A DNA stretch of 64,000 nucleotides from an uncultured Bacilli bacterium (GTDB taxonomy: Bacteria > Bacillota_I > Bacilli_A > RF39 > UBA660): positions 1 through 64,000 of the forward strand of contig CALVQT010000003.1 of the NCBI GenBank assembly GCA_944358375.1, read 5' to 3'. Positions 16,210-26,863 of this stretch are shown here, piece by piece (within the stretch, counting starts at the first letter, position 1; each line of letters starts with the position of its first letter). Under the pieces are notes generated by a model. The model did not search any database. It saw only the letters and a program-made list of their open reading frames with translations, and was not told where the DNA came from. Both the position numbers and the translations under genes were made by a program.

Positions 16210-16662
16210 TTACTTCTTAAATAACTCATCACTATCTAGCATAATACTAACCGGTCCATCATTATAAATAGATACTTTCATATCACTTCCAAATATTCCT
16301 GTTTCTACATGTATAAAATTAGATAATTTTTTATTAAATAAATCATATAATTCAGAAGCATCTTTTGGATTTAATGCATTTGTAAATGAAGGTCTTCTTC
16401 CTTCTTTACAATTAGCATATAAAGTAAATTGACTAATACTTAAAATACTACCACCAGTATCCTCAATACTTAAATTCATTTTATTATTATCATCTTCAAA
16501 CACTCTTAATTTAAGTATCTTTTGTATCATTTTATCAATAATTTCTTCATTATCCATATTTGTAAATCCAACTAATAATACAAAACCATTTTCTATTTTT
16601 CCATTTATTTTTCCATCTATTGTTACACTACTTTGCTTACATCTTTGTAAAAAAACTCTCAT
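16210..16662 (-). CDS. dtd: D-aminoacyl-tRNA deacylase
   Basis: 150 residues. It hydrolyses D-aminoacyl-tRNAs as proofreading. The SQFTLYA motif (catalytic Thr) and the Gly-cis-Pro motif in NDGPVSI are present; the latter is usually followed by VT. Length is normal. It shares 1 nt with the end of rsh (its ATG at 16662), so translation is coupled. Last gene of the operon. Confidence 0.95.
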   Translation of the reverse strand: MRVFLQRCKQSSVTIDGKINGKIENGFVLLVGFTNMDNEEIIDKMIQKILKLRVFEDDNNKMNLSIEDTGGSILSISQFTLYANCKEGRRPSFTNALNPKDASELYDLFNKKLSNFIHVETGIFGSDMKVSIYNDGPVSIMLDSDELFKK

Positions 16663-18782
16663 TAAATAAAAATCCTTTCCACCGCTTTAATACTATTTAT
16701 AATTTTTAAATCATCAATAAAATTATTTAATGATTCTATATTATTTACTTTACAACTAATATCATAAAATAATTCTTTATTTCTATTAATTAAATTAATT
16801 GATTCTATAATAATATCATCTTTAGTCGCTTTAGTTATAATATTTAATAATATATCCCCTACATCTTCAACATATACTTTTAATTTGGCAGTATATTTAT
16901 TAATAAGATTATCTTCCCATTGCGCATCAATAATTCTCTCACTATTTAAATCAACATTAGGACAATTTCTTGAATGTATTTTAACTCCATATCCTTTTGT
17001 AATATATCCTACTATTGGCTCTTTGTAAACTGGATTACAACAAGAAGCTAACGAAGACAATATATCACTACTTCCAGCAATTATAATTCCATTATTTGTA
17101 GAATTTTTATTTTTAGTAAGCGTTATTGTCTTCTTTTTAGGAACTTGTATTTCTAATTTAGATAATATTGTGGATGGGAGATATCTCATTGTTGATACAT
17201 TAAAATAAATATCATCTATATTTTCCGCTTTAAATATCTTACACAATTTATCTATATTTTCACTATTAAATATTTCATTAAAATCAACATTTTTTTTCTT
17301 ACATTCTTGAATTAACATTTCTTTGCCAAGAGCAATGTAATTTTCTCTATCTTTTTTATAAAAATATGCTTTTATTCTACTTTTAGCAGACTCTGTTTTA
17401 ACAAATTTTAACCAACCTTTAGATGGTGCATGTCCTTTTTGTGTTATTAATTCAACAACATCACCATCTTTAAGTTCATAATCTAATTTAACCATTTTAG
17501 AATTAACTAAAGCCCCGGTAGTAGAATTACCTACTTCACTATGTATTTTATAGCCAAAATCAATAGGAGTAGCTCCTTGAGGTAGCTCAATAATATCTCC
17601 TTTAGGAGTATATGCATATATTTCATTTCTTTTAAATTCATCTTTTATATTTAAGAAAAATTCCATATTTTTCTTTATATCATTAACTTCAACTAATACT
17701 CTAAATTTTTCTAATATATGATCAAGATTATTTTTAACACTACCATCAATATGTTCTTTATAACTCCAGTGAGATGCTACTCCTTTTTCAGCAATTTCAT
17801 CCATTTCATAAGTTCTTACTTGTAATTCATATATTCTCTTATCTTCACCAAATATTGTTGTATGTAAACTTTGATATAAATTAGGTTTTGGATTTGCAAT
17901 GTAATCTTTAAATCTATTTGGTATTGGTGGATATTTTGATTGGACAAGCCCAATAACTCTATAACAATCTTCAATATTATCTACCAAAACTCTAAGTCCA
18001 AGTAAATCATATATTTCATTCCATTTTTTGCCATTTTTAAGTTTATTATATATTCCTCTTACTGATTTAACCCTACTTAATATTTCATATTTTATATTAT
18101 GAGAATCTAATATTTGCTTTATTTCATATTTCATTTTAGATATTGACTTTTCAAGTTCAATTTTAGACGAGTTTATTTTATCAAGAACTTTTTTATACTC
18201 AATTGGATCAGAATATTGAAGACATAAATCTTCCATTTCACTTTTAATTTTTTTCATACCAAGTCTATGCGCAATTGGTATGTATATTTTAGTGGTTTCG
18301 TCAATAATATATTTTTGATGTTCTTCATCATGAACTTTTAAAGTTCTTAAATTATGCAATCTATCTGCAAATTTAATAAATAGTGTTGCAGGATTTTCTG
18401 ATAATCCCACAATAATCCTCCTATATTTTTCTGGATTACCATTTTTGAATGTTTGCTTTAAATTACTTATTTTAGCTATTGAATTAACAATATTAGCACT
18501 ATCGCTACCAAACATATCTTCCACTTCTTCATAAGTCATTTTATCAAGTGATATAGCTTCATGAATTAATGCACAACCAATAGTTACTGGATCCATTTTA
18601 TGCATTGCTAAAATATATGCAACATTTATAGCATGAAATATATAGTCTTCTCCAGTATATCTTTTCATACCATCATAAATTATTTTTGCTTGATTATAAT
18701 AATTATCTATAAAAGATACATATTCATTACTCATATATCCCTCTAAAATACTAATCAAGTCATTATAATTATGATCTTTCAA
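16662..18782 (-). CDS. RelA/SpoT homologue (ppGpp synthetase, hydrolase residues altered)
   Basis: 706 residues with the long Rsh layout: HD hydrolase, synthetase, TGS and C-terminal ACT. The synthetase looks intact (RFKDYIANPKPNLYQSLHT, YELQVRTYEMDEIAEKG). In the hydrolase domain H50, H74 and D140 are kept, but the HD-xx-ED motif reads HEAISL: Asp75 is Glu and the E-D pair is Ser-Leu. Hydrolase activity may be lost, as in RelA proteins of proteobacteria. The start is TTG at 18782 because GGGAGGAG lies 7 nt upstream; the in-frame ATG at 18797 is part of that ribosome site. It follows secDF by 17 nt. Confidence 0.9.
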   Translation of the reverse strand: MKDHNYNDLISILEGYMSNEYVSFIDNYYNQAKIIYDGMKRYTGEDYIFHAINVAYILAMHKMDPVTIGCALIHEAISLDKMTYEEVEDMFGSDSANIVNSIAKISNLKQTFKNGNPEKYRRIIVGLSENPATLFIKFADRLHNLRTLKVHDEEHQKYIIDETTKIYIPIAHRLGMKKIKSEMEDLCLQYSDPIEYKKVLDKINSSKIELEKSISKMKYEIKQILDSHNIKYEILSRVKSVRGIYNKLKNGKKWNEIYDLLGLRVLVDNIEDCYRVIGLVQSKYPPIPNRFKDYIANPKPNLYQSLHTTIFGEDKRIYELQVRTYEMDEIAEKGVASHWSYKEHIDGSVKNNLDHILEKFRVLVEVNDIKKNMEFFLNIKDEFKRNEIYAYTPKGDIIELPQGATPIDFGYKIHSEVGNSTTGALVNSKMVKLDYELKDGDVVELITQKGHAPSKGWLKFVKTESAKSRIKAYFYKKDRENYIALGKEMLIQECKKKNVDFNEIFNSENIDKLCKIFKAENIDDIYFNVSTMRYLPSTILSKLEIQVPKKKTITLTKNKNSTNNGIIIAGSSDILSSLASCCNPVYKEPIVGYITKGYGVKIHSRNCPNVDLNSERIIDAQWEDNLINKYTAKLKVYVEDVGDILLNIITKATKDDIIIESINLINRNKELFYDISCKVNNIESLNNFIDDLKIINSIKAVERIFI

Positions 18783-18799
18783 TATATCTCCTCCCATTA

Positions 18800-21025
18800 T
18801 TAAGAATTAATCCCTTTGATTTTCAACTCTTCTATTTCATCATCATCATCTTCCTCAGGTTTTTGCATAGTTCTATATTCTAATATCATCCACACTCTTG
18901 GCCCAATTATTAATGATGAAATTGTTCCTGCTATTAAACCTATTAATATTGCTATATTAAATGTATAAATGTCATTTAAACCAACTACCAATAACATAAT
19001 TACACACAATATAGTAGTAATACTAGTCCATAAATTTCGATTAAATGTAGATATAGATGAAGTGTTCACTAAATTCTTTAATTCTTCTTTAGTAAGTTTC
19101 TTTTTATTTCTATATATTTTTTTTCTATTCTCTCTAACTCTATCAAATACGACAATTGTATCATTTATAGAATAACCAATAATAGTAAGCAGACTTGCAA
19201 CTATTATAAAATCAATACTAAGATGCAATATAGAGAATATTGCTATTATTATTAATACATCATGAATTAACATTAAAATACCTGAAATAGCATAATTAAT
19301 ATTGAATCTAATAGCTACATATAAAATAATTGCAAATAATGAAATAATTAATGACTTAATAGCATTTTCAGTTAAACTCTTTGTTACAAGTGTACTAATT
19401 TCGTTGGATGATATTTCAATACCAAGAGAAGTTAATTTTTCTTTTACACTTATTTCTTCTTCTTCATCTAATATTTTATTTAGTTTAACATACCCTTGTG
19501 TCTTGCTTCCTATATAATAATCATAATCCCTTACATCATAATCTTCTACGATAGATAAAATTTCAGTAAAATTAATATCATCACTTGATGATAAATTAAT
19601 ATTAGTTCCACCAGTAAAATCTACTCCAAAATTAAATCCACGTACAAGAGCAAATATAACCCCAAATACTATTATAGAAATTGATATTAATACAAATGTT
19701 GATGATTTAGCAACATAATCTATTTGCATTTTATTTTTTACTTTTCCAAATAACAAATCAGGTTTGACATTAAATGCTTTTGATTTTACAAACAATGAAA
19801 GTAATAATCTATATAATAATACTGTTGTAAATATGGTAATTATAATTGTTATAATTAACATTGTTGCAAATCCTCTTACTGAAGATTCACCAAATATATA
19901 TAAAACTATGCCAGCTATTAATGTTGTAATATTAGCATCTACTATTGCTGAAATACTATTTTTATTTCCTTCTTTAAATGCTGATAATAATTTATTTTTA
20001 AGTATTATTTCATCCTTAACTCTTTCATTAGAAATAATAATTGAATCAACAGCCATACCAATACCTAATATTAAAGCAGCAATTCCAGTTAAAGTTAAAA
20101 CTCCATCAACTGCATTAAATATTAAAAATACTAAAGTTATATATGCAAATAAACATAAACTTCCAATGAAACCACTTATTCTATATTTATATACTAGTAT
20201 TATTGTTATTAAAATAAATGATGCAATACCAGCAATAATAGTTTTTTCAATTACTTCACTACCAAATGATGCTGATACACTTCTTGGCGTTGATTCTTCA
20301 GTTAATTTAGTTGGAAGAGAACCACTATTAATTAAATCAGCTAATGTTTGAGCTTCTTCTTGTGTAAAATTACCATCAATAGTCACATATGGAGAATTTA
20401 ATCCTTCGCTTACATAAGCCGCTGATATACAACCATTACTACTTTGTCCACATGTTTCCTTTGATGCATCAAAACTATCGTCTTCTTCATTAAAATCAAG
20501 CCATGTTACTATTAAATTTTCTCCCTCATTCTTACCACTGATTTCTTTGGTAACATTATAAAACTTAGAAGTATCTTTTATACTAAGTTCTACATTATAT
20601 CTAAGCTTTTCATTATTATAAAATGCTTTGGCACCAGAAGTTCCCAATACATCACTAGTCATAAGTAAATTGTCATTAACATCTCTAAAACTAAGAACTG
20701 CTGTTGTGCTTATTCTATCTCTTGCTTCCTCCTCATTAGTTACACCAGGTAATTGAACTCTAATTAAATTATCCCCCTCTACTGTTATAACTGGTTCACT
20801 AACTCCAAGGGTGTCTATTCTATTAACAATGGCTTTATAAGTATTTTGCAAGTCTTCATCAGTTAACTCATCACCTTCAACAAGAGGTTCAACATTATAT
20901 AAAACTTCAAAACCTCCTTGTAAATCTATCCCAAAAGATATATTATTTAATACTGGTTTAATAATTATAATACAAAAAATTAATATTAGTAATGATACTA
21001 ATAATGGTTTAATTATTTTTTTCAT
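18800..21025 (-). CDS. secDF: Fused SecDF protein translocase subunit
   Basis: 741 residues. It uses the proton gradient to help pull exported proteins from SecYEG. The SecD half has the LQGG-type element (GIDLQGGFEV), a large periplasmic-type domain and helices around GIGMAVDSIIISNERVKDE. The SecF half begins near NFGVDFTGGTN and contains SINDTIVVFDRVRE. SecD and SecF in one chain is usual in Bacilli. The ATG at 21025 follows AGGAGG by 6 nt. It overlaps the comN-like gene by 17 nt. A Glu/Asp-rich tail (PEEDDDDEIEE) ends the protein. Confidence 0.95.
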   Translation of the reverse strand: MKKIIKPLLVSLLILIFCIIIIKPVLNNISFGIDLQGGFEVLYNVEPLVEGDELTDEDLQNTYKAIVNRIDTLGVSEPVITVEGDNLIRVQLPGVTNEEEARDRISTTAVLSFRDVNDNLLMTSDVLGTSGAKAFYNNEKLRYNVELSIKDTSKFYNVTKEISGKNEGENLIVTWLDFNEEDDSFDASKETCGQSSNGCISAAYVSEGLNSPYVTIDGNFTQEEAQTLADLINSGSLPTKLTEESTPRSVSASFGSEVIEKTIIAGIASFILITIILVYKYRISGFIGSLCLFAYITLVFLIFNAVDGVLTLTGIAALILGIGMAVDSIIISNERVKDEIILKNKLLSAFKEGNKNSISAIVDANITTLIAGIVLYIFGESSVRGFATMLIITIIITIFTTVLLYRLLLSLFVKSKAFNVKPDLLFGKVKNKMQIDYVAKSSTFVLISISIIVFGVIFALVRGFNFGVDFTGGTNINLSSSDDINFTEILSIVEDYDVRDYDYYIGSKTQGYVKLNKILDEEEEISVKEKLTSLGIEISSNEISTLVTKSLTENAIKSLIISLFAIILYVAIRFNINYAISGILMLIHDVLIIIAIFSILHLSIDFIIVASLLTIIGYSINDTIVVFDRVRENRKKIYRNKKKLTKEELKNLVNTSSISTFNRNLWTSITTILCVIMLLVVGLNDIYTFNIAILIGLIAGTISSLIIGPRVWMILEYRTMQKPEEDDDDEIEELKIKGINS

Positions 21026-21344
21026 TCGTATCCTCCTCATTTGAAACTTTAATCTTAAAGTCCCCTTTAATATCAATTTTTTCTTTCTCTTTAAGCTTTT
21101 TAATATTTTCAACTACATAGTTATATAATCTATAATTATCAACAGATAATATATCACTAATTAAATCAAATAATTCTAAATCATTTCTTTTTTTCCATTC
21201 ATTATCAACTAAATAATTCCATACATCTTTCTCTGTAATATAATTTAAACCCAATCTCCTTGTTTCTTTAACTTTAGAAAATAACGCAGGTAATACTTTA
21301 TTATATAATTCTTTTTTATTTTTAAATTCAATTATATCACTCAT
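21009..21344 (-). CDS. ComN-like post-transcriptional regulator
   Basis: 111 residues, small and helical, with ITEKDVWNYLVDNEWKK in the middle and a charged C terminus. In Bacillus a gene of this size and type (comN/yrzD, post-transcriptional regulator family) sits next to secDF, which is the basis for the name. The ATG at 21344 is chosen from GGGAG 7-8 nt upstream. It overlaps secDF by 17 nt. A TACAAT at 21367-21362 may be the operon -10. Function is not shown by any catalytic motif. Confidence 0.5.
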   Translation of the reverse strand: MSDIIEFKNKKELYNKVLPALFSKVKETRRLGLNYITEKDVWNYLVDNEWKKRNDLELFDLISDILSVDNYRLYNYVVENIKKLKEKEKIDIKGDFKIKVSNEEDTNEKNN

Positions 21345-21376
21345 ATTAACTCTCCCAAATAATTGTAACATTTTTT

Positions 21377-21407
21377 AAAAAAAAAAGAAACTAATTAAAG
21401 TTTCTTT
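21377..21407 (-). terminator. Terminator after the pnp-downstream gene
   Basis: On the minus strand AAAGAAACT-TTAATT-AGTTTC is followed by ten T residues. It separates the 21520 gene from the comN-secDF operon. Confidence 0.82.
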
Positions 21408-21519
21408 ATGATATTAAATAATTTATTTATTATTTAATTTTAAATTTGTATAACACAATTACCACAAAAGATAATAGATGATAAATTTAAAAAAATATTA
21501 TTTGCGTTTTTAATTCTAT

Positions 21520-22452
21520 TTATATTTCTCTTTTTAATTCTAAACCATCATATTTTTCTCTATCATCATCTCTAAATAACAAAATATTTTTAATAACCAT
21601 ATATCCATAATCAACACCTAATAAATCATTGATATCCGGAAATGCTTGAATTAAAGATTGGTATGCATCATCATCTAATTCTAATAACAATGATCTAATA
21701 TAATCTGCCTCTAATAAAAGCGTTCTTTCAAAACTCTTACTTGTTAATGTATTGTAATTTAATTTTATAAATTTATTAATATATTCAACTATTTTATTTA
21801 ATGCTAAAACAGAGTATGTGATTGAATTATTATCTATATCACCATATTTTGCTTTTTCTCTCTTTTTAACAAAAGCATATGCATATTTTGCATTAATATA
21901 AGTTTTTCTAATAGAATTAAAATTTTCTGCTTCTTCTATATGTTTATCTAGAATATCCAAATACTTCACACTAACATCTTGATCAAAACATTTAGATAAA
22001 TCATAAGAATAATCCTTAGACTTTCTTATTTTATCATCCGTTTCTTTTTTTAATTCTTCATCATGAATAAAATCCATTGATATCTTTGATAATTTATATA
22101 TTATTCTTAATATAATTAAAGACGAGTCACTTAATTTATTTTCAAATATTATTGTTTGAGGATTAATAAGTAAATCATTATAATTTAAATTTGAAATTGA
22201 AAGTAAATGTACTATATATGTTTTTATAAAATTAACTGCATAATTTGTTATTTCAGAAGAAGATTTGAACTGTTTATATATTTTTTTATATAATTTATCC
22301 TCTTCTTCTTCTAAATTTTTTATAACATTAATATAATATATATATTCACTATCATTTTTTAATCTATGATTTTCTTTATCTCTTAATCTATTATAATTTA
22401 TTAGTATTCTAGTAGAAATTTCTAATAATTTTGCATAATTTATATCCGACAT
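21520..22452 (-). CDS. Unknown helical protein downstream of pnp
   Basis: 310 residues, not recognised. Almost entirely predicted helix, rich in Lys, Asp, Ile and Leu, with no signal peptide, membrane segment or catalytic motif. It starts 20 nt after the pnp stop with only a weak ribosome site (TGAAG) and ends at a strong terminator. It may be the last gene of a pnp unit. A TPR-like or other helical-repeat scaffold is possible. Confidence 0.7.
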   Translation of the reverse strand: MSDINYAKLLEISTRILINYNRLRDKENHRLKNDSEYIYYINVIKNLEEEEDKLYKKIYKQFKSSSEITNYAVNFIKTYIVHLLSISNLNYNDLLINPQTIIFENKLSDSSLIILRIIYKLSKISMDFIHDEELKKETDDKIRKSKDYSYDLSKCFDQDVSVKYLDILDKHIEEAENFNSIRKTYINAKYAYAFVKKREKAKYGDIDNNSITYSVLALNKIVEYINKFIKLNYNTLTSKSFERTLLLEADYIRSLLLELDDDAYQSLIQAFPDINDLLGVDYGYMVIKNILLFRDDDREKYDGLELKREI

Positions 22453-22472
22453 AACTTCATTTCACAAATAAA

Positions 22473-24647
22473 TCATTCAGAAATTGTTGTTTCTTTAGAT
22501 TTCTTTTTATTTTCTTTTGGTAATAATTCTTTTCTTGATAAATTAAGTTTTCCTTTTCTATCATATCCAATCGCTTTTACTACAATTTCGTCTCCTACTT
22601 TTAGTATATCACTTGGATGTTCTACTCTCTTATTATCAAGTTGAGAAACATGAACTAATCCTTCACATCCTGGCCATAATTCAACAAAAACTCCAAAGTC
22701 TTCAATATTAATAATCTTAACAGTATAAACTGCTCCAATTTCAACTTCTTTTACAATATTTTCTATCATTGATATAGCCTTATCAAGAACTTCTTGATTC
22801 ATATGGTAACAAATTACATTTCCATCATCATCTATATCTATTTTAACAGCATCTTTTGCATTTACACTATTAACATTACTAGACTCTAAAATAATCTTAG
22901 TAATTGTATCTCCACCTTTTCCAATAACATCTTTAATCTTATCTGGATCGATTTTCATAGTTCTAATCTTAGGCGCATAAACAGATAATTCTTTTCTTGG
23001 AGCAGGTATAGTTTTTTCCATAACATCTAAAATTTTCATTCTAGCTTTTTTTGCTTTTTCTAGTGCTTCTTTCAATACATCTTTAGTTACGCCTTTTATT
23101 TTAATATCCATTTGCAATGCAGTAATACCATCTTTTGTACCTGCAACTTTAAAATCCATATCGCCCATATGATCTTCAAGTCCTTGAATATCAGTTAAAA
23201 TAGTATAATTTGATTCACATGTTCCATTTTCAGTTATAAGTCCCATTGCAATACCAGCAACTGGAGCCTTAATTGGAACACCTGCTGACATTAAAGACAT
23301 ACATCCTGCACAAATACTTGCTTGACTTGAAGAGCCATTACTTTCTAATACTTCAGATACAACTCTTACTGTATATGGAAATTCTTCTTGAGATGGCATT
23401 ACTTGTAATAATGCACGTTCTGCTAAAGCTCCATGACCTATTTCACGCCTACCCGGGCTTCCGTATCTACCTGTTTCACCAACACTAAATGCTGGAAAAT
23501 TATAATGGAATATAAATTTTTTAGATTCTTCTAATCCAAGACCATCTAGTATCTGTTCTTCATTTTGAGTTCCAAGAGTAGTAATTGCTAAAGCTTGAGT
23601 TTGTCCTCTTGTAAACAATGCACTGCCATGTGTTCTTGGAAGTAAATCAACATCAGCTGATAATTCACGAATTTCGTCCAACTCTCTACCATCTGGTCTT
23701 ATATGTTCTTGAATTATTAATCTTCTAACTTCATTAGCTTCAATTTCATCAGCAACTTTCTTTACTAGTTTTAAATTACTTTCTAAATCTTCATCATCTA
23801 AATGATTCTCACTATACATAGTTATAGCTTTCTGCTTAACTTCATCTATTTTCGCATATTTTTCAAGTTTGTCTTTAATTTGTATAGCATTTATCATGTC
23901 TTCTTTGATTGTATTTTCAACTTCTTCTCTTAATTCATCTGGTATATTAGCAAGTACTACTTCTATTTTATCTTCTCCTATTTCACTTATAATATCTTCT
24001 TGAATTGCACATAATTCTTTAATTGCCTCATGTCCAAACATTAATGCCTCTAACATTTCATCTTCACTTACTTGCTTAGAACCACTTTCTACCATATTGA
24101 TAGCATCTTTAGTACCTGCGACAGTTAAATTAATAGTACTTCTTTCCATCTCCTCACAAGTTGGATTTATTTTTAATTTATCATCAATTTTTCCAACAAC
24201 TACTCCAGATACTGGGCCCTCAAATGGTATTGATGAAATACCTAAGCTTAAAGATGTACCAAATAATGCTGTCATCTCTGGAGTTTTATCAGGATCAACA
24301 CTTAATACTGTATTAACTACTTGTACTTCATTTCTAAAATTTTCACTAAACATTGGTCTAATTGGTCTATCAATAACTCTTGCTGCTAAAGTGGCTGCAT
24401 CAGTTGGTCTACCTTCTCTTTTAATAAACCCACCTGGAATCTTTCCAACAGAATATAATTTTTCTTGATATAAAATAGTAAGTGGAAAAAAATCAGCAGT
24501 TGATATATTATTATTCATACAACAAGTTGATAATATAACTGTATCATCATATCTTACCAATACAGCCCCTCCAGCTTGTTTAGCAAGTTCACCATGCTCT
24601 ATTATCAACTTTCTACCTAGAAAATCATATTCAAAAACTCTTTTCAT
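22473..24647 (-). CDS. pnp: Polyribonucleotide nucleotidyltransferase (PNPase)
   Basis: 724 residues. Phosphorolytic 3'-5' exonuclease in mRNA decay. There are two RNase PH domains ([13 protein letters not shown] and the [15 protein letters not shown] block), then a KH domain ([14 protein letters not shown], about 558-571) and an S1 domain (about 620-690, [19 protein letters not shown]). It ends in TGA at 22475-22473, showing that UGA is a stop here. Ribosome site AAAGGAG. It follows rpsO, as in many bacteria, but a strong terminator lies between them. Confidence 0.97.
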   Translation of the reverse strand: MKRVFEYDFLGRKLIIEHGELAKQAGGAVLVRYDDTVILSTCCMNNNISTADFFPLTILYQEKLYSVGKIPGGFIKREGRPTDAATLAARVIDRPIRPMFSENFRNEVQVVNTVLSVDPDKTPEMTALFGTSLSLGISSIPFEGPVSGVVVGKIDDKLKINPTCEEMERSTINLTVAGTKDAINMVESGSKQVSEDEMLEALMFGHEAIKELCAIQEDIISEIGEDKIEVVLANIPDELREEVENTIKEDMINAIQIKDKLEKYAKIDEVKQKAITMYSENHLDDEDLESNLKLVKKVADEIEANEVRRLIIQEHIRPDGRELDEIRELSADVDLLPRTHGSALFTRGQTQALAITTLGTQNEEQILDGLGLEESKKFIFHYNFPAFSVGETGRYGSPGRREIGHGALAERALLQVMPSQEEFPYTVRVVSEVLESNGSSSQASICAGCMSLMSAGVPIKAPVAGIAMGLITENGTCESNYTILTDIQGLEDHMGDMDFKVAGTKDGITALQMDIKIKGVTKDVLKEALEKAKKARMKILDVMEKTIPAPRKELSVYAPKIRTMKIDPDKIKDVIGKGGDTITKIILESSNVNSVNAKDAVKIDIDDDGNVICYHMNQEVLDKAISMIENIVKEVEIGAVYTVKIINIEDFGVFVELWPGCEGLVHVSQLDNKRVEHPSDILKVGDEIVVKAIGYDRKGKLNLSRKELLPKENKKKSKETTISE

Positions 24648-24661
24648 TTTGTTACTCCTTT

Positions 24662-24691
24662 CAAAAAAAAAGGCACTTAAAAATTGTGCCT
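24662..24691 (-). terminator. Terminator between rpsO and pnp
   Basis: On the minus strand AGGCAC/GTGCCT stem followed by nine T residues. It probably lets only part of the rpsO transcription continue into pnp. Confidence 0.82.
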
Positions 24692-24959
24692 ACTTTCTTA
24701 TATTTAATTTTTTTATTAAATCACGATATCTTTGAACATCTTTATTCTTTAGATATTCTAATAAGCTCTTTCTTTTACCTACTAATTGAAGAAGACCACG
24801 ATTAGTATGATAATCATGTTTATGTTCTTTCATATGTTCAGTAAGACCATTAATTCTTTCAGTTAAAAGAGCAACTTGTACTTCAACGCTTCCTGTATCA
24901 TTTTTGCTTCTTGCAAATTCTGAAACGATAGCGCTTTTTTTGTCTTTACTTAAAGCCAT
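24690..24959 (-). CDS. rpsO: 30S ribosomal protein S15
   Basis: 89 residues. It binds 16S rRNA early in 30S assembly. The conserved [34 protein letters not shown] and [13 protein letters not shown] are all present. Ribosome site GGAGG. It is preceded by a structured leader that may bind S15 itself. Confidence 0.97.
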   Translation of the reverse strand: MALSKDKKSAIVSEFARSKNDTGSVEVQVALLTERINGLTEHMKEHKHDYHTNRGLLQLVGKRKSLLEYLKNKDVQRYRDLIKKLNIRK

Positions 24960-24974
24960 TTTATTTCCTCCTTT

Positions 24975-25037
24975 TCATAAAATCCGTTAATTCTGAGTAA
25001 AGAAGATGAGGACTCGTCTAAACTCGGAAAGAACTTC
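24975..25037 (-). promoter_or_regulatory. Candidate S15 autoregulatory leader
   Basis: The leader of about 78 nt is long for this genome and can fold. An outer TCCG (25028-25025 on minus) pairs with CGGA (24986-24983), GAGT pairs with ACTC nearby, and an inner AGA...TCT hairpin follows. This suggests a small multi-helix junction like those bound by S15. The two outer pairings compete for one base, so the exact fold is uncertain. Confidence 0.4.
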
Positions 25038-25043
25038 TATTTA

Positions 25044-25072
25044 ATATTACAACATATCATAAATAAAATCAA
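25044..25072 (-). promoter_or_regulatory. rpsO promoter
   Basis: TTGATT at 25072-25067, a 17-nt spacer and TAATAT at 25049-25044. Upstream, 25073-25224 holds only AT-rich sequence. Confidence 0.5.
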
Positions 25073-25224
25073 CTATTTTTTTAATATTGAGATGATCATT
25101 TTTATATTCCAAAAATTTTAACATTTATGTTTTTAATTATTATTTTCAAATAAATACAAATTTATAGTCTATTTTCTAATTTTACACTTAAATCTTTTTC
25201 ACTGTATTAGTTTATTTATTAAAA

Positions 25225-26826
25225 CTAATTAATCTCAGTAATATTTATTATTTCTTCTTCTTTGACATATTTTATCTTTAATTTATCTTTTTTCTTTAAA
25301 AATGGCAAATTATCATTTACTTTAATTGATACTTTATATTTTTGATCATCTTCATCTTTTAAATAATAATATGTCATTCCATCAATACTAGCAATATTTA
25401 TTTCACTTATAGTAATTATTTTTTCTTTTAATATACTGCCACTACCACCTAAGTCAATATTTGTTAAATAATTTCTTGCTGCTTCTTCTACTCCAACTGA
25501 TGCATCAGTTACTACTACTTTTTGATAATCTTCAACATCAACAAATGCATACATTTTAACAAGACCAGCTTTATCTTTTAAACTAATTAAATATGTTGGC
25601 CTATTATTTAAATTAATTAATAATGGAAATGTTGGAGTATAATTCATTTGCTGTACTTGTCCTTTGGCAGAGTCCATAGCTGAATATTCTTCTGCACCAG
25701 GTTCATCATAAAATTTAGTCTCTTTTGTTCTTAAATTAGTAATAATAAATCCTATATTTGATTCATCTGAGTTAATAGATGTAATACCTGTATACATATA
25801 AACATCATCATCTTGAATCATATAATTATATCCATTAGTAGTTTGTACTACTCCTTTTTGCCCAAATATAGAATTTAAAAATCCGTTATTATATAATCCC
25901 CAGTCATCTACTTGTTCAATTATTAAATTTGCACTATAAACTTGATCTACCCATTTAGGAATATCATTTACATCATAATATTTACTCTTAGAAGTAATTG
26001 GATCAAATATTATAAGACCTTCTACATCTTTCAATAAACCTACTGCACTATATTTTAATGTGGGTATTGTCCAATATGGATTACCTTCATTATCAATTTC
26101 AAAAGATGCACTGCCAAATATTTTGGTTGGATAATCAAATCTAAGTTTTCTATATAAATCTTCATTGAATAAAGAACTTGGCATATACTTCATTCCTTTA
26201 TCAAGTTTAACAAGTTCACTCTTACCACTTACAGAATCTACTTTAATATATCCTTTTATACCATCTTTTCTATTAGTTAACCATTTTATGGCATTAGCAT
26301 ACTCTAGTGGAGTAACTCTTATTATTTCATTATTATAATTTATTTGAGTGTATAAATTTGATACTTCAAATTGACTTACTAATTCACTCATCTGACCCAT
26401 TACCCTATCACCTAATTTAGTACTTGAGTCTTTATCTAATAAAGGTATCATATTAAAATTTACTTCTTTTATTTCACTGGTAAAATCATCTGATTCAATT
26501 ATTGATATTCTACTAGAATATTTTTTACTCATAAATAATGGGGAATAAATAAAATTAATACCAAAAATGATTGCAAATAAACATATTATAATGACATAAA
26601 TAATATTGCTTTCAATAAACTGTTTAGTTGAATAACCTCTATTGAATATTCTTATTACATCTTCTTTTATACTTATTAATTTTGTAAGTTTAAATACTAT
26701 AACAATAAATACTAAATATATATAAAATCCAAAATATTGCAAATTAATTGCAGGTAACATGATATAATACGTAAGTAAAGCAACAATTATTGTTATAAGT
26801 ATTCTAATTAAGATCTTATTTTTCAT
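25225..26826 (-). CDS. Unknown membrane protein with large extracytoplasmic domain
   Basis: 533 residues, not recognised. Three hydrophobic segments (about 6-22, 28-48 and 73-95) are followed by about 430 residues predicted outside. These include WTIPTLKYSAVGLLKD, GFIITNLRTKETKFYDEPG and a C-terminal beta-rich part after SISLKDK-type strands. No catalytic motif is obvious. The ATG at 26826 follows GAGAGG; a longer frame would overlap the MFS-like gene. It lies 37 nt after that gene and is probably in its operon. Confidence 0.75.
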   Translation of the reverse strand: MKNKILIRILITIIVALLTYYIMLPAINLQYFGFYIYLVFIVIVFKLTKLISIKEDVIRIFNRGYSTKQFIESNIIYVIIICLFAIIFGINFIYSPLFMSKKYSSRISIIESDDFTSEIKEVNFNMIPLLDKDSSTKLGDRVMGQMSELVSQFEVSNLYTQINYNNEIIRVTPLEYANAIKWLTNRKDGIKGYIKVDSVSGKSELVKLDKGMKYMPSSLFNEDLYRKLRFDYPTKIFGSASFEIDNEGNPYWTIPTLKYSAVGLLKDVEGLIIFDPITSKSKYYDVNDIPKWVDQVYSANLIIEQVDDWGLYNNGFLNSIFGQKGVVQTTNGYNYMIQDDDVYMYTGITSINSDESNIGFIITNLRTKETKFYDEPGAEEYSAMDSAKGQVQQMNYTPTFPLLINLNNRPTYLISLKDKAGLVKMYAFVDVEDYQKVVVTDASVGVEEAARNYLTNIDLGGSGSILKEKIITISEINIASIDGMTYYYLKDEDDQKYKVSIKVNDNLPFLKKKDKLKIKYVKEEEIINITEIN

Positions 26827-26863
26827 ATTTTCCTCTCTTTCTAATACAATTATACCAAACACA

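Noticed and set aside
18783..18797. Rsh start at ATG 18797
   Set aside because: That ATG is within the GGGAGGAG ribosome site. TTG at 18782 has correct spacing.
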